A DNA stretch of 18,205 nt from an uncultured Christensenellaceae bacterium (GTDB taxonomy: Bacteria; Bacillota; Clostridia; Christensenellales; CAG-314): contig CAJUNH010000016.1 of assembly GCA_910587795.1 (NCBI GenBank), positions 1 to 18,205 of the forward strand. The letters run 5' to 3'. The notes beneath the pieces were generated by a model. That model was not told where the DNA came from, did no database searches, and was given only the letters and a program-made list of their open reading frames with translations. The position numbers were made by a program, and so were the translations under genes. Of the stretch, positions 7,117 to 14,412 are shown one piece after another (position 1 is the first letter of the stretch; the number at the start of each line of letters is the position of its first letter).

Positions 7117-9294
7117 ATGAAGCAGAACCTACGTACGACGCGTAGCGGTATTGTGCTTTTCGCTATACTGTGTATCGTATGTTTGTCTCTAAGTTTAGTC
7201 TTGTCGGCTAATTTTTCCGCTTTTGCCGCGGATGTTGCAGACGAGACAATCGACGGCTTGCATTGGCAAATCGTTTACAGCAATGACGAAAACGAATATA
7301 AAACCGACTTGTTGGACGGCAGCGATATAGGAGACTATATACAAAACGGACAGCTTGTTTCGGGCGGAGCGGAAAAAGACTATTTTACGCCTTCGCGCGA
7401 TAACGTTATTTCTCTTAAACTGGATTTTAACAGTTTGCCCGCAAGCGTAAACAAGGAAATTTACGATTTCGATAACGCATCTTATATCGGCGGACAAGAA
7501 ATAAACGCTAAAGTAAACGATTCCGGCGAACACGAAACGACGGTTACAATCCCTGTTAAAGAAGGTCAAACGGGCGACCCGCTGCAATATACAAAAACAT
7601 GGAAGCTTGCGGCGGTTGCCAACAAAGTAAACGTCGGCGCAAACGATTATCCTACGGGCGGCGTTCGCGCTTATGCGCAGACGGCAGACTACGATTTGGC
7701 TGCCCCTGTTTACGGTACGGATATCGTATACGATTTCGGCAATCAAACGCTTTTCGCTATTAGATACGGCAGCGGAAACGCTACGCATTCTATCGTAACG
7801 GCCGTTGCAGACGGAGATCAGTACTTTGTAGACGGCAGCGAATACGTTTACGAGGAAGACGTAGGCATCGAAACCGGCAGAGATTTAGTAAATTATACTT
7901 TCCGTAAACTGGACGCTTCTATGGAAGAAGGCGGCAAACAATATACGCTTAAAGTATCTACTTTGGGTTATGTTGACGAAACAAGCGGTTTGTATTATGC
8001 CGCATATGCTAAAACATATCAGTTCGGCGTGGTTGCTCAAACTTTGGACGCCGACCGTTTTACGTACGAAATAAGCCGTACAAACGTACAATACACCGGT
8101 GACGATTCGTGGATTCCCGACGTTACGGTTACTCTTAACGGCATTACTTTAATTGCCGGCAGCGACTACATGGTAGAAGCAAGCAGTAACAATGTGGGGC
8201 TTGTAAGTTTAACGGTTAAAGGTATGGGATTAAATATCAGTTCCGTACAATCCTACACTATACCTACAAAAGTGCGCATAGAGCCGGCTCAAAACAGCTG
8301 GGCGCAGCTTCCTAATATTTATCCTTGGAGTTACGGCGACTACAATAAGGGCATTAATCTTATCGTAGGTCAACCGACGTTTTTGGTAACTGACGATAAC
8401 GGAGTGCCAACGGACGTTAGATTCCGTATAGTGTCCGTTGACGATAAAGGTAACGAAAAAGCTTGCGAAGGTTTGGACGATATCCGTTACGAAGCAGTGG
8501 CGGAGGACGGTTCTTACCTGATTAAGGAAGACGTTGCCGTTTTGATTGCTAAACTGGGCGTAGGCAAATACCGCTTGTACGCTTACGTCGAAGGCAACAC
8601 CGAAGACTCTACTAAAAACTTCCTTTCTTTGGGCGAAAACAGCGTGGATTTTAAAGTTTCTATAGGCCGCAACAGTTGGGGCAAGATAGACGACGCAGCT
8701 AACGCAAACGGCGAAATATCCGTACCTACAATAGAAGGTTGGGTATACGGCAAACTCGGTTCTGCCGACGGTATAATTAAAGCGGAAGCGCGTTTCGGTC
8801 ACGGTACGGAAATCATAATTATTTACGACAAAAACGGCAATATGGTTTACAACAGCACATATGCCGGCCGCGACGACGTAAACGGTATAGGCGAGTTGGA
8901 TATTCTTAAAACTTTAAAAGCAGGACGTTATACCTTAACCGCCGAAGTACGCGGGACAAAGGATTATACACCGCTCAGCACTACAATTTTCTTTGACGTT
9001 ACGCCTAACAGACTTCCCACATGGGCTGTAATACTGATTGTTGCAGGTTCGTTGGCAGCGGTAGCGATAGTATTTATCGTACTGCACCAAAAGGGCGTAT
9101 TGCAAATGCTTACCGGCAAAGTTATCGTTGCTATGCGTACGCGCGCTAACGTTGACGCTACGCTTGCTGCAATACGTGCAAATAAGATGGCACGCGATGC
9201 GGAAATTTCGATAGCGGCGGCAAAAGCACGCGAGGCACAGGAAGCTTCCACCGCAACGGAAGCGGAAACCGCGGATACGGAAAATAAGCAGTAA
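7117..9294 (+). CDS. Surface protein with Ig-like and tandem repeat domains
   Basis: A 725-aa secreted, membrane-anchored protein. The start is ATG 7117, because GGAGGG at 7104-7109 is well spaced for it and lies inside the alternative start at 7102. Residues 1-37 are a signal peptide ending AFA before ADV. Around residues 325-380, YTGDDSWIPDVTVTLNG and the following DYMVEASSNN..G resemble bacterial Ig-like (YDG/MBG-type) modules. Two tandem domains follow, starting N393-S-W and N519-S-W; both carry P-x-I-x-x-W-x-Y-G (399-407 and 537-545) and end in an L-x-x-G-x-Y-x-L-x-A-x-V strand. A transmembrane helix (633-657) leads to a 68-residue Ala/Arg/Glu-rich cytosolic tail. There is no LPxTG sorting signal. 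The ligand or function is unknown. It is probably co-transcribed with the coiled-coil gene 34 bp downstream. Confidence 0.88.
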   Translation: MKQNLRTTRSGIVLFAILCIVCLSLSLVLSANFSAFAADVADETIDGLHWQIVYSNDENEYKTDLLDGSDIGDYIQNGQLVSGGAEKDYFTPSRDNVISLKLDFNSLPASVNKEIYDFDNASYIGGQEINAKVNDSGEHETTVTIPVKEGQTGDPLQYTKTWKLAAVANKVNVGANDYPTGGVRAYAQTADYDLAAPVYGTDIVYDFGNQTLFAIRYGSGNATHSIVTAVADGDQYFVDGSEYVYEEDVGIETGRDLVNYTFRKLDASMEEGGKQYTLKVSTLGYVDETSGLYYAAYAKTYQFGVVAQTLDADRFTYEISRTNVQYTGDDSWIPDVTVTLNGITLIAGSDYMVEASSNNVGLVSLTVKGMGLNISSVQSYTIPTKVRIEPAQNSWAQLPNIYPWSYGDYNKGINLIVGQPTFLVTDDNGVPTDVRFRIVSVDDKGNEKACEGLDDIRYEAVAEDGSYLIKEDVAVLIAKLGVGKYRLYAYVEGNTEDSTKNFLSLGENSVDFKVSIGRNSWGKIDDAANANGEISVPTIEGWVYGKLGSADGIIKAEARFGHGTEIIIIYDKNGNMVYNSTYAGRDDVNGIGELDILKTLKAGRYTLTAEVRGTKDYTPLSTTIFFDVTPNRLPTWAVILIVAGSLAAVAIVFIVLHQKGVLQMLTGKVIVAMRTRANVDATLAAIRANKMARDAEISIAAAKAREAQEASTATEAETADTENKQ

Positions 9295-9328
9295 ACAGAT
9301 TTTACAATAAATTTAAAGGAGCAATAAT

Positions 9329-9556
9329 ATGTCACAAAGAAGCAAACTTGCAAAGGAAATTCATATTCTCGAAGAAGAAATCAAAATTTTGGAAATTAAG
9401 CGTTCTCGTTCGCAAGCCAGCCTTATCGAAGCGCTTATCAGCCGCAGAGATCCCGATCCTACCGATATGGAATTTTTTAGGATGTTTACGGCAGAAATTG
9501 ACGTAAAGCGTGAAAATCTGCAAACGATGACTCGCCAATTAGAACAATTATTGTAA
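9329..9556 (+). CDS. Small coiled-coil protein of unknown function
   Basis: A 75-aa, highly charged protein without a signal peptide or membrane segment, so likely cytosolic. Residues 5-37 show heptad-like spacing of Leu and Ile (LAKEIHILEEEIKILEIKR), a short RRDPDPTD turn sits near 39-46, and a second helix ends in LQTMTRQLEQLL. This suggests a helical hairpin able to dimerise. AAAGGAG near 9315-9321 precedes ATG 9329. No known family was recognised. It follows the surface protein, whose tail is also helical and cytosolic, so binding to that tail is a reasonable but untested guess. Confidence 0.8.
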   Translation: MSQRSKLAKEIHILEEEIKILEIKRSRSQASLIEALISRRDPDPTDMEFFRMFTAEIDVKRENLQTMTRQLEQLL

Positions 9557-9569
9557 TAAATATTTTCGC

Positions 9570-9601
9570 AAAAGTGTCCTTTGCTTGCAAGGGACGCTTT
9601 T
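9570..9601 (+). terminator. Terminator after the coiled-coil gene
   Basis: A perfect 14-bp stem (9570-9583 with 9588-9601, two G-U pairs) closes on a CTTG tetraloop, and the 3' arm ends in TTTT. It lies 13 bp after the stop. A second hairpin at about 9616-9653 follows with a bulged stem; it has a T tract only when read on the minus strand. Confidence 0.85.
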
Positions 9602-9866
9602 GTTGCGCAAAAAAACAACAGGCTGCGGCTGTATTAGCCGTCAGTCTGTTTCTATTATCGTGCTTTTTAAAATAAGATAAATCAAAGCAGTCATCGCTTT
9701 TCGCTTGCCGTAAACCCGTCTCTCGGCACAACGTAAACTTTTTGTATAAGTTACATCGTTACCGTATAGCTATAACGGCATATTGCAAATTGCAGTAACG
9801 TTTGCGGAACTGCTGAAAATTCACGCCATTTTTTTTATTTTTTGCCGTATAATTAATTTCATAAAG

Positions 9867-9895
9867 TTGAAATTTGGCGCATATTGTGTTAAAAT
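9867..9895 (+). promoter_or_regulatory. Candidate promoter of the hexosaminidase-pfkA operon
   Basis: TTGAAA (9867-9872) and TAAAAT (9890-9895) have a 17-bp spacer. The predicted start near 9902 falls on the first base of the palindrome at 9902-9917. It competes with a similar candidate at 10030-10058, so the real start is uncertain. Confidence 0.45.
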
Positions 9896-9901
9896 TATTC
9901 T

Positions 9902-9917
9902 TACGAGATTTCTCGTA
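9902..9917. promoter_or_regulatory. Palindrome TACGAGA-TT-TCTCGTA, candidate operator
   Basis: Two perfect 7-bp arms surround a TT centre. It covers the predicted start site of the promoter at 9867-9895, where a bound repressor would block transcription. Its two-base centre is too tight for a good RNA hairpin, which favours a DNA-binding site. The regulator is unknown. Confidence 0.5.
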
Positions 9918-10104
9918 TCGTGCATTATAACGTACTAACCGTTCCGTCCAAAGTTACAAGAATAAATTTGTCTAAATTTGCACACGTTACAGCTGTAAAT
10001 CGATCGGGTCTGCTCGGGACAGAGTATTTTTGTCGGTAGGAAATTATACTTATAAAATGTGCGTCGCATACGGACGGAGATTAGCATTATAATTTAAGGA
10101 AAAT

Positions 10105-11658
10105 ATGAAAATTATTCCGCAACCCAAAAAACTTGAAAAACTTCACGGACAATTTAAAATAGAGCAGAACGACGCAATTTTCTGCGACGGTCGGTTTATG
10201 ATGCAAGCGGAAAGGTTTGCCGCCATGGTTAAACGTTGCGCAGGGATAACTTTAACGTTTACAGACGAAATAAACGCCGCAAAAATAATATTCAGCAAAG
10301 ACGGTAAACCCGAAGAACACTATTTAATAATGCTTTCTCAGGGCATTGCAACCGTTAAGTGCGGCGGCAAATCTGGTTGTTTTTATGCTGTGGAAACGTT
10401 AAGACAGCTCTTTTGTTTGGACGACGAACAGAAACAGCTTGTGTGCGACGATTGTTATATCGAGGACGCGCCGAAGTTTAGATACCGAGGTTTGATGCTG
10501 GATATTTGCAGGCACTATTTTGATTTGGACACTATTAAACAAGTAGTGGAGCTGATGTCACAGGTAAAACTGAATAAATTGCATTTACATTTAAGCGACG
10601 ATCAAGGGTTTCGAATCCAAATAGATAAATACCCTTTGCTTAATCAAATAGGCAGCGTCAGGTACGGTTCGCAGATAATATCTAGCGATGCTAACCTAAT
10701 TGACGATAAATTAGTACAAGGATACCTTACTAAAGACGATATTCGCACCCTTGTGTCGTACGCGCAGGAAAGAGGAATTGAAATTATACCTGAAATAGAT
10801 TTGCCGGGACATTTTGCCGCCGCGCTTGCGGCTTATCCGCAGTATTGCTGCACCGGGCAGGTTGCCGAAGTGCGCAGGCAATGGGGCACATCAAAAGATA
10901 TACTGTGCGCGGGCAGCGACGAAGTTTATACTTTCGTCTGCGATATTTTAGACGAGGTCGCGCCGCTGTTTCCGTCGCAATATTTTCATCTGGGCGGAGA
11001 CGAGGTGCAAAAGGACAGATGGTGTAACTGTAAGCTTTGTTTGGAAAAAATGTCCAAATTACAGCTAAACGGATTTGACGAACTTCAAACGTATATGGTT
11101 GAAGTTTTCCGTAAACATCTGGAACAGAAAGGCAAAACCGTAATATGCCGCAACGACGGCATTACGCAGCGCACCGATAAAAATATCGTTATGCAGGTAT
11201 GGAAGCCGCATACGGCAAAGCAAGGCGCACAGCAGGCAAACGACGGACGTAAAGTTATAATGTCCCCGTTTTTCAATATGTATTTCGATTATCCGTATGC
11301 TAGGATTCCTTTAGGCAAAACATTGAGATATAACCCTGCCCGCGGAGTCAAAAAGGATAATTTGGATAACGTTTTGGGCGTTGAAGGCTGTTTGTGGACG
11401 GAATACGTTACCAATCGCGATAAACTGTTTTTTAATTTATTGCCTCGTATAGACGCCTTGGCGGAATGCGGATGGGGATATCGCGGCAAAAACTTTAACA
11501 GACGTTTAAAAAAGCGCTTTAACTTGTACAACGGAATGGGTTTGCTTTATAACGGTAAAGCTCATGTCGGGTCAGGGCGCAACAGAGGCATTGTAAAAAA
11601 GTTTCTTCAAAAGGATGCGGACGTTGAAGTCAATAAATATTTAGATAAACACAGATAA
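10105..11658 (+). CDS. Beta-N-acetylhexosaminidase, GH20 family
   Basis: A 517-aa glycoside hydrolase removing terminal beta-linked N-acetylhexosamine (GlcNAc or GalNAc) from oligosaccharides. Residues 1-120 are the small non-catalytic GH20 alpha/beta domain. The catalytic barrel begins at RGLMLD (128-133) and shows HLHLSDDQGFR (160-170), PEIDLPGH (229-236) and HLGGDE (295-300). Asp299 and Glu300 are the catalytic pair of this substrate-assisted family. There is no signal peptide, so it should act in the cytosol on imported oligosaccharides, unlike many secreted GH20 enzymes. AAGGAAAAT lies just before ATG 10105. It precedes pfkA by 19 bp, consistent with one operon feeding glycolysis. Exact substrate is not determinable. 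Confidence 0.93.
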   Translation: MKIIPQPKKLEKLHGQFKIEQNDAIFCDGRFMMQAERFAAMVKRCAGITLTFTDEINAAKIIFSKDGKPEEHYLIMLSQGIATVKCGGKSGCFYAVETLRQLFCLDDEQKQLVCDDCYIEDAPKFRYRGLMLDICRHYFDLDTIKQVVELMSQVKLNKLHLHLSDDQGFRIQIDKYPLLNQIGSVRYGSQIISSDANLIDDKLVQGYLTKDDIRTLVSYAQERGIEIIPEIDLPGHFAAALAAYPQYCCTGQVAEVRRQWGTSKDILCAGSDEVYTFVCDILDEVAPLFPSQYFHLGGDEVQKDRWCNCKLCLEKMSKLQLNGFDELQTYMVEVFRKHLEQKGKTVICRNDGITQRTDKNIVMQVWKPHTAKQGAQQANDGRKVIMSPFFNMYFDYPYARIPLGKTLRYNPARGVKKDNLDNVLGVEGCLWTEYVTNRDKLFFNLLPRIDALAECGWGYRGKNFNRRLKKRFNLYNGMGLLYNGKAHVGSGRNRGIVKKFLQKDADVEVNKYLDKHR

Positions 11659-11677
11659 AGAAAAAAAGAGGTTGTAT

Positions 11678-12646
11678 ATGAAAAAAATAGCAGTTTTAAC
11701 AAGCGGCGGAGATTCTCAGGGTATGAATGCCGCAATTTATTCCGTTGTTAGGTACGGTTTGCAGCATGGATTGCAAGTTTACGGCGTTCATAACGGTTAT
11801 CAGGGATTGATAGACGGCAAAGTAGAACAGCTTAAAGCGCAAAGCGTAGAAGACGTTATATACCGCGGAGGTACACTGCTTGCAACTGCGCGCTGTCCCG
11901 AAATGAAAACGGAACAGGGACAGCAAAAAGCCGTGGCAACGCTTAAAAAATTCGGCATCGAAGGTTTAATAGTAATCGGCGGCGACGGCAGTTTTAACGG
12001 CGCAAAAGTGCTTTCTACCAAGTACGGCATTAAAACAATGGGTATTCCCGGAACAATCGACAACGACCTTGCTTATACGGATTTTACATTGGGTTTTGAC
12101 AGCGCCGTAACGGTGGTTATCAATTCCGTACAAATGCTGCGCGATACTATGGCGTGTAACGGACGTACTTGCGTAGTGGAGGTAATGGGACGTCACTGCG
12201 GAGATATAGCTTTATATGCAGGTCTTGCCAGCGGTGCGGAGGTTATCGTTACGCCCGAAGTCGGTTACGATATCGATAGCGTTGTACGGCGTATTAACGC
12301 AAATGCCGAAGTCGGCAAAACGGATAATATCGTTTTGGTTGCAGAGGGCGCATGCTCTGCCGAACAGGTCTGCGACGATATTAAAGCGCGCATACCGTCC
12401 ATTAGTATCCGCTCTATAAATTTAGGGCATATGCAGCGCGGAGGAAACGCAACATTGCAGGATAGGCTTTTAGGCGTACGTATGTCGGCTCACGCCATAG
12501 ACTGTATGCTTGCGGGCAAGACAAACCGTGTAATAGGCATAAAGGATAATAAAATTATCGACGAAGATATAGTCGAAGCTTTAGCTAAAACAAAACAAAT
12601 CAATATGCCGCTTGTAAGCCTTGCCGATACTTTATCCAAGTATTAA
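11678..12646 (+). CDS. pfkA: 6-phosphofructokinase, ATP-dependent type
   Basis: A 322-aa glycolytic enzyme converting fructose 6-phosphate to fructose 1,6-bisphosphate. Motifs are SGGDSQGMNAAI (residues 9-20), GGDGSFNGA (101-109), PGTIDND (124-130, with catalytic Asp128) and EVMGRHCG (168-175). The Gly in GGDGS, rather than Asp, and the Gly in PGTIDND, rather than Lys, are the residues that mark ATP instead of pyrophosphate use. The first motif reads SQ where most bacterial enzymes have AP. ATG 11678 is preferred over an in-frame TTG at 11672, since AAGAGG lies upstream and MKKIAVLTSGG is the family N-terminus. It sits 19 bp after the hexosaminidase, an unusual partner. Confidence 0.95.
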   Translation: MKKIAVLTSGGDSQGMNAAIYSVVRYGLQHGLQVYGVHNGYQGLIDGKVEQLKAQSVEDVIYRGGTLLATARCPEMKTEQGQQKAVATLKKFGIEGLIVIGGDGSFNGAKVLSTKYGIKTMGIPGTIDNDLAYTDFTLGFDSAVTVVINSVQMLRDTMACNGRTCVVEVMGRHCGDIALYAGLASGAEVIVTPEVGYDIDSVVRRINANAEVGKTDNIVLVAEGACSAEQVCDDIKARIPSISIRSINLGHMQRGGNATLQDRLLGVRMSAHAIDCMLAGKTNRVIGIKDNKIIDEDIVEALAKTKQINMPLVSLADTLSKY

Positions 12647-12802
12647 GCATTTTTAACAGTTCGGCGTAAGTTAAGTGCTGCATATAAAAAATCATAATCT
12701 GATTAGTTAAATAAAGATTTATTTTCAAAATTCAAAAATCAAACTTTAATATTCGGCTTTTGTTCATCTCAGTTTTATATGTAAATGTTTGCAAAAAAAA
12801 TT

Positions 12803-12838
12803 AAGGCGGTTATCCTTTATCGGGACAGCCGCCTTTTT
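12803..12838. terminator. Bidirectional terminator between pfkA and the GntR gene
   Basis: A 9-bp stem (12803-12811 with 12827-12835) plus four or more inner pairs after one mismatch, followed by TTTTT on the plus strand; an A8 run at 12793-12800 gives the T tract on the minus strand. It is 156 bp after pfkA but only 32 bp past the GntR stop, so it mainly serves the latter. The stretch 12647-12802 is AT-rich with nothing else recognised. Confidence 0.8.
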
Positions 12839-12870
12839 CAGTTTAAGTAATCCGCAGCATTGCCGCTAAT

Positions 12871-13236
12871 TTACAAACGGTAGTGTTTTTGCAGTAATTC
12901 CGTTATTTCGTTATAACTAAGCCCTAATTCCTTTGCAAGTTTTACAAGTTCCTCAACGTTTTTTTCTACGGTTTCTACTTTGCGTTTGCCAATATCCTCT
13001 TGATTTTTTACAAAGCAGCCCTTGCCCGGTATAGTGTAAATATAATTGTCTTTTTCCAACATATCGTAAGCGGTTTTAACGGGTATAACGCTTATTTGCA
13101 TTTCTCGGCTTACAACGCGAATTGACGGCAAACATTCGTCGGCCGTCAAACTTCCGTTTAATATTTGATTTACTATTTGCGAATACAACTGTTCGTAAAT
13201 AGAAGTTTCGCTGTGCTGCCGTACAATTAATTTCAT
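12871..13236 (-). CDS. GntR-family transcriptional regulator, YtrA type
   Basis: A 121-aa regulator. Residues 1-72 are a GntR winged helix: IYEQLYSQIVNQILNGSL, then LPSIRVVSREMQISVIPVKTAYDMLEKDNYIYTIPGKGCFV, the standard helix-turn-helix and wing. Only a short helical tail follows, with no ligand domain, as in the YtrA subfamily, which usually controls adjacent ABC transporter genes. It starts 7 bp after the stop of the permease relic, with no good ribosome binding site, so its translation may have depended on the upstream gene. In related operons this regulator normally comes first and an ATPase gene is present; neither holds here. Confidence 0.9.
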   Translation of the reverse strand: MKLIVRQHSETSIYEQLYSQIVNQILNGSLTADECLPSIRVVSREMQISVIPVKTAYDMLEKDNYIYTIPGKGCFVKNQEDIGKRKVETVEKNVEELVKLAKELGLSYNEITELLQKHYRL

Positions 13237-13243
13237 CGGTCAA

Positions 13244-13904
13244 TTATAAATTTACTTTTTCAAACTTTTTTATTGCAGTTTTGTTTGCCGTAAACGTAAG
13301 CAATACATAAAGTATAATCCCGATTGCAAATACTGTCAAGCGTGCCCAAAGGTATGTTGTATCGTAGCTGTCCAGCGCTTTTGTAAGCGTTGGTATAGTT
13401 TGAATAAGCAATTCAAAAACGCCGTAAGTCAGTATAAACGCAATCAGCCCCAATTAAGGTTAAACCGTATTTAAAAGCCGTTTTAAAATAACGCGGAATA
13501 ACAATGGCGTTGAATACGCCAAGGCAAATAAGAGCAACGCCGAAAAATGCAAAGTTACAGTCCAGTCCCACAAAATTGCCTCCGTTTGGGTTTATAAGTT
13601 TTGACGGATAGGCGAAAATTGCCGCTGCAATAAAGTTAAGCGTTTGGCACAAAACTATAATTAAAGTAGTGGCAGACACTATATCCGCGCGCTTTATCGG
13701 CAGCGTTGCGGAAAACTCGTGCGAACGGTTTTCGTTTGCAAACTGAAAGTAACACATTACGTGCATTATGCAATACCCGATACCTACTATATAAGGATAA
13801 TTAGGAACAATAACCATTGCTCCCAGTAAAGCAAACAAATACAGCGCTTTGGGCCTGTTTAAAATTATCTGCCCGTCTTTAATAAATCTGGCAAGTTTAA
13901 TTAA
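13244..13904 (-). pseudogene. ABC-2 type permease relic, frameshifted
   Basis: A membrane protein split over two frames. The first part (from about LIKLARFIKDG at 13904) has several hydrophobic helices and reads well to FKYGLTLIG, then runs off into GADCVYTDLRRF and a stop at 13413. The second part, in the next frame (LGLIAFILTYGVFELL to KKFEKVNL), carries the last helices to the stop at 13244. Removing one base from the four-base run at 13448-13451 restores LTLIGLIAFILTYG, a natural helix. The open frame extends to TTG 14060, but that extension does not look like protein, and no ATG lies near the conserved start. It resembles permeases of GntR-linked ABC exporters. No ATPase subunit is in the window. 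A sequencing error is possible. Confidence 0.7.
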
Positions 13905-14063
13905 AGCGGTGTCGCGTACGATAAAATTTTTGTGTTTTATTTTTTTTTGTAAACAAAGCGCGTGTAAAATATTGCAGATAAAACAAAGAAAAATTTGCGT
14001 TAAACTTTCAAATAGGGCGCTGTCTTGTCGGTAGCGGCGAAAGGTATTTTTGAAAAGCAATAC

Positions 14064-14078
14064 TAACCGTCGCGGTTA
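14064..14078. promoter_or_regulatory. Inverted repeat upstream of the permease/GntR genes
   Basis: TAACCG-TCG-CGGTTA has perfect 6-bp arms around three bases. It lies upstream of the minus-strand permease/GntR unit and upstream of the plus-strand ribU promoter. It could be an operator for the GntR protein, but no matching -35/-10 pair was found on the minus strand, so this is tentative. Confidence 0.3.
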
Positions 14079-14134
14079 TTAAAATTGTTTATAGGTAAAT
14101 AAAATAATATTATTAAATTTTACGTTTATAACGT

Positions 14135-14163
14135 TTGCCAAAAGTTTTACAGTGTGCTATAAT
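14135..14163 (+). promoter_or_regulatory. Promoter of the FMN riboswitch-ribU unit
   Basis: TTGCCA (14135-14140) and TATAAT (14158-14163) are 17 bp apart. The start near 14170 is about 14 nt before the first riboswitch helix, as expected for a riboswitch-controlled transcript. Confidence 0.75.
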
Positions 14164-14183
14164 ACAGATATTAAAATACATAT

Positions 14184-14300
14184 ATTCTTTGGGGCGTGGC
14201 GCAAATCCACACCGATAGTACAGCCTATGAACGCAACGCAAGTTGCGCCGATCGGGTGCAATTCCCGAGCCGACGGTTACAGTCCGGATGAGAAAAGAAT
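14184..14300 (+). ncRNA. FMN riboswitch (RFN element)
   Basis: The closing helix P1 pairs ATTCTTT (14184-14190) with AAAGAAT (14294-14300). The 3' half matches the RFN consensus closely: CGGGTGCAATTCCCG, GCCGACGGTTACAGTC and CGGATGAGA (about 14253-14293). The 5' half is diverged but keeps its folding: GTGG/CCAC forms P2, ATAG/CTAT forms P3, and GCAAC-GCAA-GTTGC is the variable P4 hairpin. The element binds flavin mononucleotide and normally turns flavin synthesis or uptake genes off when FMN is plentiful. Here it precedes a terminator and ribU. Confidence 0.93.
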
Positions 14301-14334
14301 TTTTGTAGACTATATTTTTATGTAGTTTTACGCG

Positions 14335-14366
14335 CTCTCGAAGTTATTCTATTTCGGGAGTTTTTT
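14335..14366 (+). terminator. Riboswitch-controlled terminator before ribU
   Basis: CTCTCGAAG (14335-14343) pairs with TTTCGGGAG (14352-14360) and is followed by six T at 14361-14366. It lies 34 bp after the aptamer and 46 bp before ribU, the standard expression platform for transcriptional shut-off by FMN. The competing antiterminator was not identified with certainty. Confidence 0.85.
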
Positions 14367-14412
14367 ACTGCATAAAATACGGTCGCACCCTTCCCAAAGA
14401 GAAGGAGACTTT

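Larger units (their letters stand above)
9602..10104. other. 503-bp gene-free stretch with inverted repeats and a long leader
   Basis: No open frame here has a ribosome binding site or recognisable protein. It holds a bulged hairpin (about 9616-9653), a set of nested inverted repeats at 9757-9800 that could fold as a three-way junction, a promoter candidate at 9867-9895, a 16-bp palindrome at 9902-9917, and about 190 nt of possible leader before the hexosaminidase. A second promoter candidate, TTGTCG (10030-10035) with TAAAAT (10053-10058) at 17 bp, would give a much shorter leader. No known riboswitch class was recognised. Confidence 0.5.

Noticed and set aside
7195..8802. Long antisense frames (197 and 190 aa) within the surface-protein gene
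   Set aside because: Cys/Arg/Val-rich composition and lack of start signals mark them as mirror frames of a real gene with a clear signal peptide and membrane helix.
9486..9731. 81-aa minus-strand frame after the coiled-coil gene
   Set aside because: It crosses the terminator at 9570-9601 and overlaps the plus-strand coiled-coil gene; no start signal.
13905..14060. N-terminal extension of the permease up to TTG 14060
   Set aside because: The residues (Lys-, Cys- and Phe-rich, unlike a membrane or linker segment) read like translated AT-rich non-coding DNA, and no ribosome binding site is present.
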